A stretch of 9,270 bases of DNA from Phycisphaerales bacterium UBA7708 (GTDB lineage: Bacteria > Planctomycetota > Phycisphaerae > Sedimentisphaerales > Anaerohalosphaeraceae). The notes beneath the pieces are model-generated. The model saw nothing but the letters and a program-made list of their open reading frames with translations, did not search any database and was not told the DNA's origin. Positions 1 to 6,861 of the stretch are shown piece after piece. The stretch spans positions 1 to 9,270 of the forward strand of contig DLFY01000068.1 of the NCBI GenBank assembly GCA_002482415.1, given 5' to 3'. The position numbers and the translations under genes were made by a program. Position 1 is the first letter of the stretch; each line of letters starts with the position of its first letter.

Positions 1-105
1 CGATTTGATATCAACGTGGTTTCGGCCGAAGCAAAAAAGCTGAAAATCAGTTCGCAACTGCTTCAGCTTGCACGAAAAGTATATAAAAAAGAAAATCCCA
101 GGTAA
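1..105 (+). CDS. C-terminal end of a YfiR-like (DUF4154) periplasmic protein, partial
   Basis: An open frame runs from the left edge to TAA at 103-105 and gives 34 residues beginning RFDINVVSAEAKKLKISSQL. The gene start lies outside the window. The pattern 'F-x-I-N, short stretch, A-x-x-x-L-K-I-S-S-x-L-L-x-L-A' matches what I recall as the C-terminus of YfiR/DUF4154 proteins. These are small periplasmic proteins; in Pseudomonas, YfiR represses the CHASE8-containing diguanylate cyclase YfiN. Context supports the call: the next gene, 41 nt downstream on the same strand, encodes a membrane kinase with a CHASE8-like sensor, as expected of a YfiR partner. Only the tail is visible, so an unrelated protein ending similarly cannot be excluded, but the coding reading is sound. 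Confidence 0.6.
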   Translation, partial: RFDINVVSAEAKKLKISSQLLQLARKVYKKENPR

Positions 106-146
106 CCCCCTGACTGCGAGTATGGTGCATAACCGGAAGACAACAA

Positions 147-2156
147 ATGAAATGGATTAACGACCTGACAATTCGCCGCAAACTGCTTGCCGTGCTGATG
201 AGCATCTGTCTGATTGTCCTGCTGCTGTCGGGTGGAGCCATGATTGCATGGAATCAATATGCCTTCCGGCAGAACATGATTAAAGATATGGTGATGCAGA
301 CTCAGATTGCTGCGGACAATTGCAGGGCGGCTGTAGCTTTTGAAGACACACAAATTGCGTCCGGTCTGCTGGAATCCTTTCAGGCGAGACCCTCTGTCAT
401 TTCCGTGGTCATTGCTACACCCGCACGCCCTGATTTTGCACGGTATGTTCGTAAAAACAGCCGGGTCGGTACGCATGAACATTCCGCCGTGGAAGGCTGG
501 TCATTTGCCGGTGATGAACTGGTAGTCCAAAAAAATATTGTTCTGGACGGGGAAGTCATTGGTCATCTGACACTGTGTTCGGATGTACAGCCCATGAAGG
601 CCAATCTTCGCAGAAACACGATGATTGTAACAGGCGTTATCGGTTTTGGATTGGTTATTGGATATCTGTTGTCCAGCCGGCTTCAGCGCCTGATATCTCT
701 GCCGATTCTGGCCCTGACTGAGATTGCCAAAGATGTGGCTTATCGAAAAGATTACTCCGTCCGAGCCGTCAAATATTATAATGATGAAGTGGGTGTGCTG
801 ATCGACACATTTAATCAAATGCTCGGCCAGATTCAAAAAGAAATGACGGATCGCATGCAGGCTGAGGCCGAATTGCGAAAACATCGGGATCATCTGGAGG
901 AAATGGTCAGTGAACGCACTAGTGAATTGAAATTATCCAACCAGCGATTAAAAGTGTCGGTCGAGCGAGCAAATCTGATGGCCAAGCAGGCAACTCAGGC
1001 CAATAGGGCGAAAAGTGAATTTCTTGCCAATATGAGTCATGAAATCAGGACCCCGATGAATGCCATCCTGGGATTTGGTGAATTGCTCAGAGACGAGCCT
1101 TTGTCGGATGACCAGAAGAATTATGTGGATACCATTCTGTCCAGCGGCAAAAATCTGCTGCAGATTATCAATGACATTCTGGATTTCTCGAAAATCGAAG
1201 CCGGGAAACTCAGTACAGAAAAGGTGGAATTTTCATTGATTCAGATGCTCGAAGAGATGGAATCGCTGTTTCGGCCCATGTGTACGCGAAAGAACCTTGA
1301 CTTTGATGTCTTGTGCTGCAGTGGATTGCCGAACATGATGCGATCGGATCCGGTGCGTCTTCGCCAATGCCTGGTCAATCTGCTCAACAATGCGATTAAA
1401 TTTACAGAGCAGGGGCATGTCTATCTGAATGTCAGTATGGAGACCATGAACCAGACTCCTCACATTCGCTTCGATATCGAAGATACCGGTATCGGAATTC
1501 CCAGGGATAAGCAGATGCTGGTGTTCGAGGCATTTACGCAGGCCGATGGCAGCCATACCCGCAAATTTGGAGGTACCGGGCTTGGCCTGACGATCACTCG
1601 GCAGCTTGTGGAATTACTCGGCGGTCAAATCTCACTCCGCAGCGATGAAGGGCGGGGTACCATCTTTACCATACTAATGCCTCTGGGAGTTGATGCAGAC
1701 AGTCAATCCGCAACGTTTCGCCACAATGCAATTGAAGCATTGCAGTCAGAATTCAGCAATCCGCTGACTCCGATAAAAGGAAACATACTGGTTGCAGAAG
1801 ATGCCCGGGCCAATCAGGCACTGATCCGGATTATGCTGCAGAAAATGGGGCTTGATGTTACGATTGTCGAAGACGGCCGGCAGGCTGTGGAAAAAATCAG
1901 TAATGGCCGGTATGATCTGATTTTGATGGATATGCAAATGCCCGTGATGAATGGCTACGATGCAGTCCGCCAAATCAAAGCGATGGGCATCCAGATACCT
2001 GTTATTGCACTGACCGCACATGCCATGAAAGGTGACGAAGAAAAATGCCGCCAGGCAGGCTGCGACGATTATCTCACCAAACCCATCGATCGGACAAAGC
2101 TGGAAAAAATTCTGCGGCACTATTTGTGCCCGGTATCCAGCACCAGCGCAACTTGA
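147..2156 (+). CDS. CHASE8-HAMP hybrid histidine kinase with C-terminal receiver domain
   Basis: This is a 669-residue inner-membrane hybrid sensor kinase. TM1 spans about residues 13-34 and TM2 about 157-176. The roughly 120-residue periplasmic stretch between them has the CHASE8 look (an [17 protein letters not shown] segment at 55-67, then a 'P-S-V-I-S-V-V-I' strand). A HAMP domain (about 177-230) and a coiled coil (231-285) follow. The HisKA H-box is at 295-303 with phospho-acceptor His298. The HATPase_c domain has the N-box around Asn415, the G1 box DTGIG with Asp446, and the G2 box GGTGLGL at 475-481. The receiver (546-660) has Glu551/Asp552, phospho-acceptor Asp595, Thr623 and Lys645. 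All residues needed for autophosphorylation and transfer to the receiver are present. There is no HPt or output domain, so the final acceptor must be encoded elsewhere. The ATG at 147 has GGAAG 7 nt upstream. The gene follows a YfiR-like gene by 41 nt and is probably cotranscribed; the periplasmic partner likely modulates the CHASE8 domain. Confidence 0.93.
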   Translation: MKWINDLTIRRKLLAVLMSICLIVLLLSGGAMIAWNQYAFRQNMIKDMVMQTQIAADNCRAAVAFEDTQIASGLLESFQARPSVISVVIATPARPDFARYVRKNSRVGTHEHSAVEGWSFAGDELVVQKNIVLDGEVIGHLTLCSDVQPMKANLRRNTMIVTGVIGFGLVIGYLLSSRLQRLISLPILALTEIAKDVAYRKDYSVRAVKYYNDEVGVLIDTFNQMLGQIQKEMTDRMQAEAELRKHRDHLEEMVSERTSELKLSNQRLKVSVERANLMAKQATQANRAKSEFLANMSHEIRTPMNAILGFGELLRDEPLSDDQKNYVDTILSSGKNLLQIINDILDFSKIEAGKLSTEKVEFSLIQMLEEMESLFRPMCTRKNLDFDVLCCSGLPNMMRSDPVRLRQCLVNLLNNAIKFTEQGHVYLNVSMETMNQTPHIRFDIEDTGIGIPRDKQMLVFEAFTQADGSHTRKFGGTGLGLTITRQLVELLGGQISLRSDEGRGTIFTILMPLGVDADSQSATFRHNAIEALQSEFSNPLTPIKGNILVAEDARANQALIRIMLQKMGLDVTIVEDGRQAVEKISNGRYDLILMDMQMPVMNGYDAVRQIKAMGIQIPVIALTAHAMKGDEEKCRQAGCDDYLTKPIDRTKLEKILRHYLCPVSSTSAT

Positions 2157-2166
2157 GAGGATTCAA

Positions 2167-2433
2167 TCAGGGATGTCCAAAAACCATCGTCTGGACTTCA
2201 ATTCCCTCGATGGCGTTCAGTTTGTTAGCCAGGTCCTGTGCAGTTGGCAGGTCGTCAGTCATTTCAAGAATTAAAAGTCCATTGGGCGAACAAAAGCCCT
2301 TATCCGCTTCGTGCAGCCCCAGGCGGGTGCGGATGCTGCAGCCGTATTCGGTCAGGATTTCCTGAACAGGGCGGACATGGTGGACTCTGTCGGTAATATG
2401 AACGCCTAAGATAATATGTTGTTTGAGCGGCAT
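2167..2433 (-). CDS. TM1266-like small ACT/ferredoxin-fold protein (putative iron-only hydrogenase system regulator family)
   Basis: This 88-residue protein has a single beta-alpha-beta-beta-alpha-beta style domain. It opens with a strand (HIILGVHITDR, 6-16), then a helix ending 'V-Q-E-I-L-T-E-Y-G' (23-31), the R-x-R-L-G-L turn (35-40), a strand 'G-L-L-I-L-E-M' (52-58), a helix 'L-A-N-K-L-N-A-I-E-G' (68-77) and a final strand. That order and those signature positions match the TM1266 family, annotated as putative regulators of the [FeFe]-hydrogenase system and found near HydE/F/G maturases. No hydrogenase or maturase gene is visible here, so the hydrogenase role is not supported by context. 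The ATG at 2433 has a strong Shine-Dalgarno (AGAAAGGAT at 2447-2439) and lies 19 nt behind the DUF2007 gene. It is the last gene of the five-gene minus-strand run and converges on the kinase gene. A generic small-ligand or metal-sensing role is the alternative. Confidence 0.7.
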   Translation of the reverse strand: MPLKQHIILGVHITDRVHHVRPVQEILTEYGCSIRTRLGLHEADKGFCSPNGLLILEMTDDLPTAQDLANKLNAIEGIEVQTMVFGHP

Positions 2434-2452
2434 TGTCTATCCTTTCTGTAGA

Positions 2453-2725
2453 TTATTGCTGTTCTTCGATTGAGGAAAAATCAACCTGATTCCAGTCGAA
2501 ATGACTATTCTGGGCCTCCTGCAGGATTTGACGGGCACGTTCCAGATCACTGTTACGCACCAGTAATTTAATGCCGCAGGTGGGGAGGGTGTAATATAGA
2601 CCCGCAATAGGCATGTTTTCATCACCAACAAAGCATTGGATTCCTGCATTTTCGAGGTCGATTTTCGCAAGATGTGCGTTTTCCGGGGTATCGAATTGAG
2701 CGGCGGTTACCAGTTTTTCATCCAT
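2453..2725 (-). CDS. DUF2007 domain protein (putative signal-transducing protein)
   Basis: This is a 90-residue cytoplasmic protein. Residues 5-70 match the DUF2007 layout: a strand (LVTAAQF), a helix 'E-N-A-H-L-A-K-I-D-L-E-N-A-G-I' (15-29) followed by the strand CFVGDEN, a central loop, then the strand GIKLLVRNSDLERARQIL (51-68), in which a conserved-type strand leads into the last helix. The family is annotated only as a putative prokaryotic signal-transducing protein with a compact ferredoxin-like fold; no reaction is known. The C-terminal tail (71-90) is acidic and polar. The ATG at 2725 is preceded by a purine-rich AAAGGAA (2737-2731). Spacing is 18 nt from the aminopeptidase-like gene upstream and 19 nt to the TM1266-like gene downstream, so it sits inside the operon. 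Confidence 0.75.
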   Translation of the reverse strand: MDEKLVTAAQFDTPENAHLAKIDLENAGIQCFVGDENMPIAGLYYTLPTCGIKLLVRNSDLERARQILQEAQNSHFDWNQVDFSSIEEQQ

Positions 2726-2743
2726 AACAATTCCTTTCGCTGT

Positions 2744-3835
2744 TTATTCCAGGAATAATTCACCAAGCTCGCCTATCCGTTTTTTATACTTTGGTAATTT
2801 CGTCTGATTCAATTGTACCTCAGTGCACCCCTTCATGACAAGAGCTAAAAATAGTTTTATCATATTCAGATAGTCATTCACTGAAACAAATTCCGATGCG
2901 ATTATACCTTTTTGGAAATCCCGGTTATGATAATTGCCAAGCGGTATGCATAAGGCGCCGGCTGTGTAACCGAATAACGTAAATATTGATGCCTCGCATG
3001 TGCCGGCATCCATTAATTTACGCTGATATTGGAAAATTTTGTCCTGTTTTTGAAGATTCGCTGCGGTCGAAACCATCCATTGGGTGACGGCGGGACTAAA
3101 AATACGAGTGCGGTCGCCAACCCGAATCACGACTCCTTTGCCAATAGGGGCTGTCGGCAGCGAGGAGCTGGTCTCAATGGAAATTATGACTGTATCTTTG
3201 GATAATGATTTATGCTTGCAGACATATTTAGCTCCATGCAAGCCGGCTTCTTCAGCCACAGTGAACAAGCCTGAGACTTTGCGATGAATTTTCCCGCGAT
3301 GTAGTTGGTCAAAAAGACAGAGAATGGCTGCACATCCGATCATATCATCACAGGCCCGGCTATATAAGAGACCGTCTCGAATCTGGCAGGCGGGCAAATC
3401 CCACATGGCCATATTACCTTTTTGGGCTGGACCATTCAATGCAAGCCATACCCGTTTCTGCTTGTTTTTATCATCAAATTGGACTTTGGTAATCTTGCCT
3501 TGAGCACTGCCAGTTGATGGAAATACTCTAATCTTTGCGCCCCTATGAAAATAAGATTTTTCGACACCGCCATAGAAGAGGGCGGATGTCTTATTTTTCA
3601 TGGAATCTTTTTCGATTATGAAGCCGGGATGATCCTGATGGGCGACAAACGTAAGGGGCGTATTTGAATATTTCGCACCATAGACGGCCAGAATATTTCC
3701 CATTTTATCGACAGTTGTTTGGATGCCTCGGTCTGTGCAAAATTGCAGGATGGCTTCACGAACAATGGATTCTCGATAAGGGGCCGTTGGATTCTGGAGA
3801 AAAGCGTTTGTGATAGATAGTATCTGCGATTTCAT
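2744..3835 (-). CDS. M42-family-like dizinc aminopeptidase (glutamyl aminopeptidase/FrvX type)
   Basis: This is a 363-residue cytoplasmic metallopeptidase, close to the usual 340-370 of M42 enzymes, which remove N-terminal residues from oligopeptides. Metal-ligand motifs appear in order: A-H-Q-D-H (His66, Asp68), C-D-D-M-I-G (Asp163 bridging), A-E-E-A-G (Glu195 as general base, Glu196 as ligand), S-I-E-T (Glu221) and a late N-Y-H-N (His303). An insert at about 85-150 occupies the place of the M42 dimerisation/PDZ-like domain. It differs from typical M42 sequences at several motif neighbours (AHQDHPGF rather than AHMDEIGF; Glu221 where Asp is common), so it is a divergent member. The frame is open to 4132, but that part overlaps the preceding gene. 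The ATG at 3835 begins family-like sequence (MKSQILSITNAFLQNP) and sits 1 nt after the GH50 stop. It has no Shine-Dalgarno, which suggests translation coupled to the hydrolase gene. Confidence 0.8.
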   Translation of the reverse strand: MKSQILSITNAFLQNPTAPYRESIVREAILQFCTDRGIQTTVDKMGNILAVYGAKYSNTPLTFVAHQDHPGFIIEKDSMKNKTSALFYGGVEKSYFHRGAKIRVFPSTGSAQGKITKVQFDDKNKQKRVWLALNGPAQKGNMAMWDLPACQIRDGLLYSRACDDMIGCAAILCLFDQLHRGKIHRKVSGLFTVAEEAGLHGAKYVCKHKSLSKDTVIISIETSSSLPTAPIGKGVVIRVGDRTRIFSPAVTQWMVSTAANLQKQDKIFQYQRKLMDAGTCEASIFTLFGYTAGALCIPLGNYHNRDFQKGIIASEFVSVNDYLNMIKLFLALVMKGCTEVQLNQTKLPKYKKRIGELGELFLE

Positions 3836-3836
3836 A

Positions 3837-5906
3837 TTATTTGATTTGAGAGGTTTTATAGCGATATTCGTACATGAGTTTCCCGACTTCTTTGACGGCG
3901 GCGATTGTTTCCGGATAGGGGGTGTCACAAATATCCACAAGGCCGATCTGGTAGTTTTCGCCGTCTCCCCGGCCAGTCGTTGCCTGATCACGGAATTGAA
4001 ACCAATGTGTGCCTGTAATATAGGGATTTCGTAATGCTCCCAGAACATATTCTTTGTATTTTTGTGCCCGGTCTTGCTGGTTATCGGTTTCTTTGAGGCC
4101 GGTGTGGAACATACCCCTGTCCAGAGCACCAAAATGAAATTCCCCGATGATCACCGGCCTGTCAATTCCTTCGGGCAGGCTGAGGTCTGCGACGGTATAT
4201 TCATATCGATTAAAGGATATTACATCGCAGTATTTGGCGGCGGCACGAACGGCCGGCTCATTTGCCCAGGCGAATCTGCACCCGAGATAAAGCTGATTCG
4301 GGGCGGCGGCTTTTAATGCACTGCTGATCAGCTCAAAATATTTTTCCGCCAGGACCGAATAAAACGCTTTCAGGTCGGGCAGGGCCTTAATCTTATCCGG
4401 TTGTTTTTGTGAGTCGATTACGTCCTGCCAGGATGCATAGGTGCTGGTCCAGGCCGAATTCAGTTTTTCTATGGTTGCATATTTCTTTTTGAGCCATTCG
4501 ATGAATGCGATTTTTGCAGGCTGGTCGGCGGGGCTGGCCAGGGCTGCGATTGCAAGGGATGTGTCATCCCCCCAGGAAAGTTCGTTGTCCACAAAAAACC
4601 CGAGACACCAGGGATCGCCTATGGATTTTCCTTTCTCTCGTTCTATCGCTGCCTGCAGGCTGGATTTGAATGAGGCATCGAATGGATCGGGGAACTTTCC
4701 CCAGTATCCTTCGGAACCTTCGATGGAGCGGGCTTGGACTCCGAAGGTTGCGGTGTAAGGTGTTTTGCGTAAGCGATAGATACCGGATTCCGACCAGTTG
4801 CCGATGGTGTTCATCCCCCAGCTTTTGAGACGCTGATGACATAATTCAGCATGGATGGAATACCAGTCTTTACCGTACTTTCGCAGGAGATTGGCACCGG
4901 CATAGTTAAAGGTTTCATATTCGCCCTTGTCTTGATAATAGCCCACCGGAGCCCACGAGCCGCGTCCCCAGAAGGCTTTCCATTCCGCTTCGTCGCGGGG
5001 CAGCCATTGAAAATACGATTCACGGAGCGTGACCGGGGTTTCCGAATGCGTGCCGACACAGTCCACCCCATGCGACCAGAATAAATTCCCTTCCGGATCC
5101 ACCAGCCACCAGTTTGGCCCAACCTTTTCCACGCGGAAAAAACCCGCAGCTTTCAGTCTGGGGCCTTTAGACCATCCGCCCCAGGAGTCTCGGTCCTCGG
5201 CACGGGGAGAGGCGGCTATCGCAGCTTTTTCTGCATCTTTAGAATCAATCAGGTCTTGTTCGGCGTGAATTTTTCCTGGCCAGTCTGCATGGATAAACTG
5301 GCCGAATGAATCAATAAAAGGAGTAAAGGCATCTGCATTTAATACATTTACCTCGCTTTCTGCGCGAAGATTGCTGATTTCAAACCGATAATCCTGAGTG
5401 GGTCGGGCAACAAAAAAAATAAGCTGGTTTATCTGTTTGATGTCAAGCGGCGAGGGCTGAGGATGCCCTCGCATGCCAACCAGCTCAAGCGGTTTATCAA
5501 ATGTCCACGGTGTCGTGTATAACTGGACAGAAATGGATTGCTGCAGACCTGAGGGAATCGTGATCGATTGAGTGATGCAATTCCTGATGCCGTCAGCTCC
5601 CGGATTGTCAACCCGCAGATGGATTGTCAGGGGAACTAAGGATACATTGCGAACCTCTGCACGGATTCGCTGATAGCCCGTGCAGTCCCAGGCTTTTTCC
5701 GGGCATCGCACGGTCATGCCGGGCCAATCCTGCTTGTGGGCGGTATGAATGGCCAGCTTATTTGCGGACAATTCCAGCCGGGCATCCACAGCAATCAGAT
5801 GTTTTATGTTCTCCAAATTGCCGAAATCAAGCAATTGCATATCCTCTTTAGCATACAATGCAACGGCTGTTCCTGCCAGCAGCAGAATCGATAAGAACGA
5901 TTTCAT
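3837..5906 (-). CDS. Secreted GH50-like glycoside hydrolase (beta-agarase-type)
   Basis: This 689-residue exported enzyme has a signal peptide at 1-19 (MKSFLSILLLAGTAVALYA, likely cut after Ala19), an N-terminal beta-sandwich carbohydrate-binding-like region (about 25-185) and a TIM barrel (about 245-685). Barrel landmarks include 'W-W-L-V-D-P-E-G-N-L-F-W-S-H-G-V-D' at 266-282, then GFFVDNELSWG at 436-446, where Glu442 is the expected acid/base, and VIIGEFHFGALDRG at 585-598, where Glu589 is the expected nucleophile. This two-domain layout and these motifs are those of GH50, retaining exo-type beta-agarases acting on agarose-like galactans. The true substrate could be another algal or sulfated galactan. 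The ATG at 5906 is chosen over one at 5927 because it has AGGGAG at the right distance and directly begins the signal peptide. It lies 27 nt behind the C_GCAxxG_C_C gene and 1 nt ahead of the peptidase gene. Confidence 0.85.
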   Translation of the reverse strand: MKSFLSILLLAGTAVALYAKEDMQLLDFGNLENIKHLIAVDARLELSANKLAIHTAHKQDWPGMTVRCPEKAWDCTGYQRIRAEVRNVSLVPLTIHLRVDNPGADGIRNCITQSITIPSGLQQSISVQLYTTPWTFDKPLELVGMRGHPQPSPLDIKQINQLIFFVARPTQDYRFEISNLRAESEVNVLNADAFTPFIDSFGQFIHADWPGKIHAEQDLIDSKDAEKAAIAASPRAEDRDSWGGWSKGPRLKAAGFFRVEKVGPNWWLVDPEGNLFWSHGVDCVGTHSETPVTLRESYFQWLPRDEAEWKAFWGRGSWAPVGYYQDKGEYETFNYAGANLLRKYGKDWYSIHAELCHQRLKSWGMNTIGNWSESGIYRLRKTPYTATFGVQARSIEGSEGYWGKFPDPFDASFKSSLQAAIEREKGKSIGDPWCLGFFVDNELSWGDDTSLAIAALASPADQPAKIAFIEWLKKKYATIEKLNSAWTSTYASWQDVIDSQKQPDKIKALPDLKAFYSVLAEKYFELISSALKAAAPNQLYLGCRFAWANEPAVRAAAKYCDVISFNRYEYTVADLSLPEGIDRPVIIGEFHFGALDRGMFHTGLKETDNQQDRAQKYKEYVLGALRNPYITGTHWFQFRDQATTGRGDGENYQIGLVDICDTPYPETIAAVKEVGKLMYEYRYKTSQIK

Positions 5907-5933
5907 GGGACTCCCTTCGCTGATCAAGTCAGG

Positions 5934-6374
5934 TTATTTATCCAGCATGGTCTCTAAAATCTGGGCAGCAATCTGCACGAATTCCGGACAGTGTTCGAAG
6001 GCGCCGGGCTGTTTGGATCGTATGATTCCTTCCGGGGTAGTAAAGTCAAATCCGAGCAATTCACGACATACGAGGGAACCAGCCCGATTTTTGAATTCCT
6101 CAATAAACAACTGGACTTTTTTATAGGTCTCGAATTTGGCTGTTTTATCTTTGGGGTCTGTGGTTCCGAACTGTAATCCCAGTACAAGTACCGCTCCTGT
6201 GACGGCACCGCACATATCCCCGGTTCGACCCACACCGCCGCCCAGGCCGGAGGCAATTTTCAGAGCACTGTTCCTGTCTAAATTGAATTTGTCGGCGTAG
6301 GCCGCAACAATGGCTTGAGAACAGGAATAACCCTCATTAAACAGTTCGACCGCTTGTTTGATCCGTTGTTCCAT
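5934..6374 (-). CDS. C_GCAxxG_C_C family putative redox-active protein
   Basis: This 146-residue protein carries the four-part cysteine signature that names its family: Cys18 in G-Y-S-C-S-Q-A, C-G-A-x-x-G-A at Cys55, Cys103 in L-V-C-R-E-L-L-G and Cys129 near the C-terminus (E-H-C-P). Between the first two lies a glycine-rich loop (GLGGGVGRTGDMCG, 43-56). The family is annotated as putative redox-active, probably through paired cysteines or a bound metal or cofactor; no reaction is established. There is no signal peptide. The ATG at 6374 is preceded by AAGGAT. It is the first gene of the five-gene minus-strand run, downstream of a sigma-70-like promoter, with 27 nt to the GH50 gene. Confidence 0.85.
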   Translation of the reverse strand: MEQRIKQAVELFNEGYSCSQAIVAAYADKFNLDRNSALKIASGLGGGVGRTGDMCGAVTGAVLVLGLQFGTTDPKDKTAKFETYKKVQLFIEEFKNRAGSLVCRELLGFDFTTPEGIIRSKQPGAFEHCPEFVQIAAQILETMLDK

Positions 6375-6417
6375 GGCCTGAATCCTTATACGAATGGTCC
6401 TTTATTATTATAGCGAT

Positions 6418-6446
6418 ATAATACCATTAATGTCGCATATCTGCAA
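6418..6446 (-). promoter_or_regulatory. Predicted sigma-70-like promoter of the redox/GH50/peptidase operon
   Basis: On the minus strand, TTGCAG (6446-6441) and TATTAT (6423-6418) are separated by exactly 17 nt. The expected start of transcription is near 6410, giving a leader of about 36 nt before the ATG at 6374. The site sits just past the terminator of the preceding minus-strand unit, which fits a new transcription unit starting here. Confidence 0.5.
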
Positions 6447-6473
6447 TTAATTTCATCCGCAAATTGGTGCCGG

Positions 6474-6509
6474 AAAATAAAAAAGGCCCGCAGATATCTG
6501 CAGGCCTTT
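6474..6509 (-). terminator. Rho-independent terminator after the PEP-CTERM gene
   Basis: Read on the minus strand, the arm AAAGGCC pairs with GGCCTTT, one C/A mismatch follows, and then GCAGAT pairs with ATCTGC (hairpin 6509-6482). The stem runs into a T-rich tract, TTTTTTATTTT (6484-6474). The hairpin is nearly continuous with almost no loop, so the innermost pairs would open. It lies 34 nt past the stop of the PEP-CTERM gene and separates that unit from the operon promoter at 6446. There is no T-tract on the plus-strand side, so it works only for minus-strand transcripts. Confidence 0.85.
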
Positions 6510-6543
6510 ATGAATGAACTAAGCTGAAAGGGTGCCAGAGAGT

Positions 6544-6801
6544 TTATTTCTTTCGAACGATGCCGAATAAAAATGCTGCACCGCCGCTGCACAACAGTAA
6601 AGTACACGGTTCCGGGACGGCCACGAAAGAAATGGACGCCTCGAACAGCATCTCACTATTGTCGTATCCTGTTCCGGGCAGACCAAAATCATCCTGCGTC
6701 AATGCACCCTGATTGGTCAATTCTTCCATACTGACATGAGTGATCGCAAAAGCTGACGATATCAGGGTCAAAGCAAGGATCATAAGCATCATTTTTTTCA
6801 T
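6544..6801 (-). CDS. Very short PEP-CTERM sorting-signal protein
   Basis: This 85-residue exported protein starts with a signal peptide (MKKMMLMILALTLISSAFA, 1-19). A polar middle of only about 42 residues follows, then a classic PEP-CTERM tail: V-P-E-P at 62-65, a hydrophobic segment (66-82) and a basic end R-K-K. Such tails direct proteins to an exosortase for processing and envelope or EPS attachment. The Cys after PEP (PEPCTLLL) is a variant I associate with planctomycete PEP-CTERM proteins. The mature part contains no recognisable domain; it is acidic and glycine/asparagine-containing (GLPGTGYDNSE, 40-50). The start at 6801 is chosen over 6846 because GGAG lies about 8 nt upstream and the signal peptide begins there. 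It is 60 nt downstream of the coiled-coil gene, with no convincing promoter between them, and is followed by a terminator. No exosortase gene is in the window. Confidence 0.75.
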   Translation of the reverse strand: MKKMMLMILALTLISSAFAITHVSMEELTNQGALTQDDFGLPGTGYDNSEMLFEASISFVAVPEPCTLLLCSGGAAFLFGIVRKK

Positions 6802-6861
6802 TTTAATCTCCAACAGAACAGGTAAGGATAAAAATGAGTCACGCACATTACCTTCGGTACA

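Noticed and set aside
1746..2120. Open frame antisense to the receiver domain of the kinase
   Set aside because: Composition and position are those of a shadow of the REC coding region; no ribosome binding site or family match.
3836..4132. Upstream extension of the peptidase reading frame to an ATG at 4132
   Set aside because: It lies wholly within the GH50 coding region, its translation looks like out-of-frame sequence, and family-like sequence starts at the ATG at 3835.
5907..5927. Alternative start of the GH50 gene at 5927
   Set aside because: It would put seven polar residues before the signal peptide and has a weaker ribosome binding site than the ATG at 5906.
6802..6846. Alternative start of the PEP-CTERM gene at 6846
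   Set aside because: The added 15 residues precede a complete signal peptide, while the ATG at 6801 has a good GGAG upstream.
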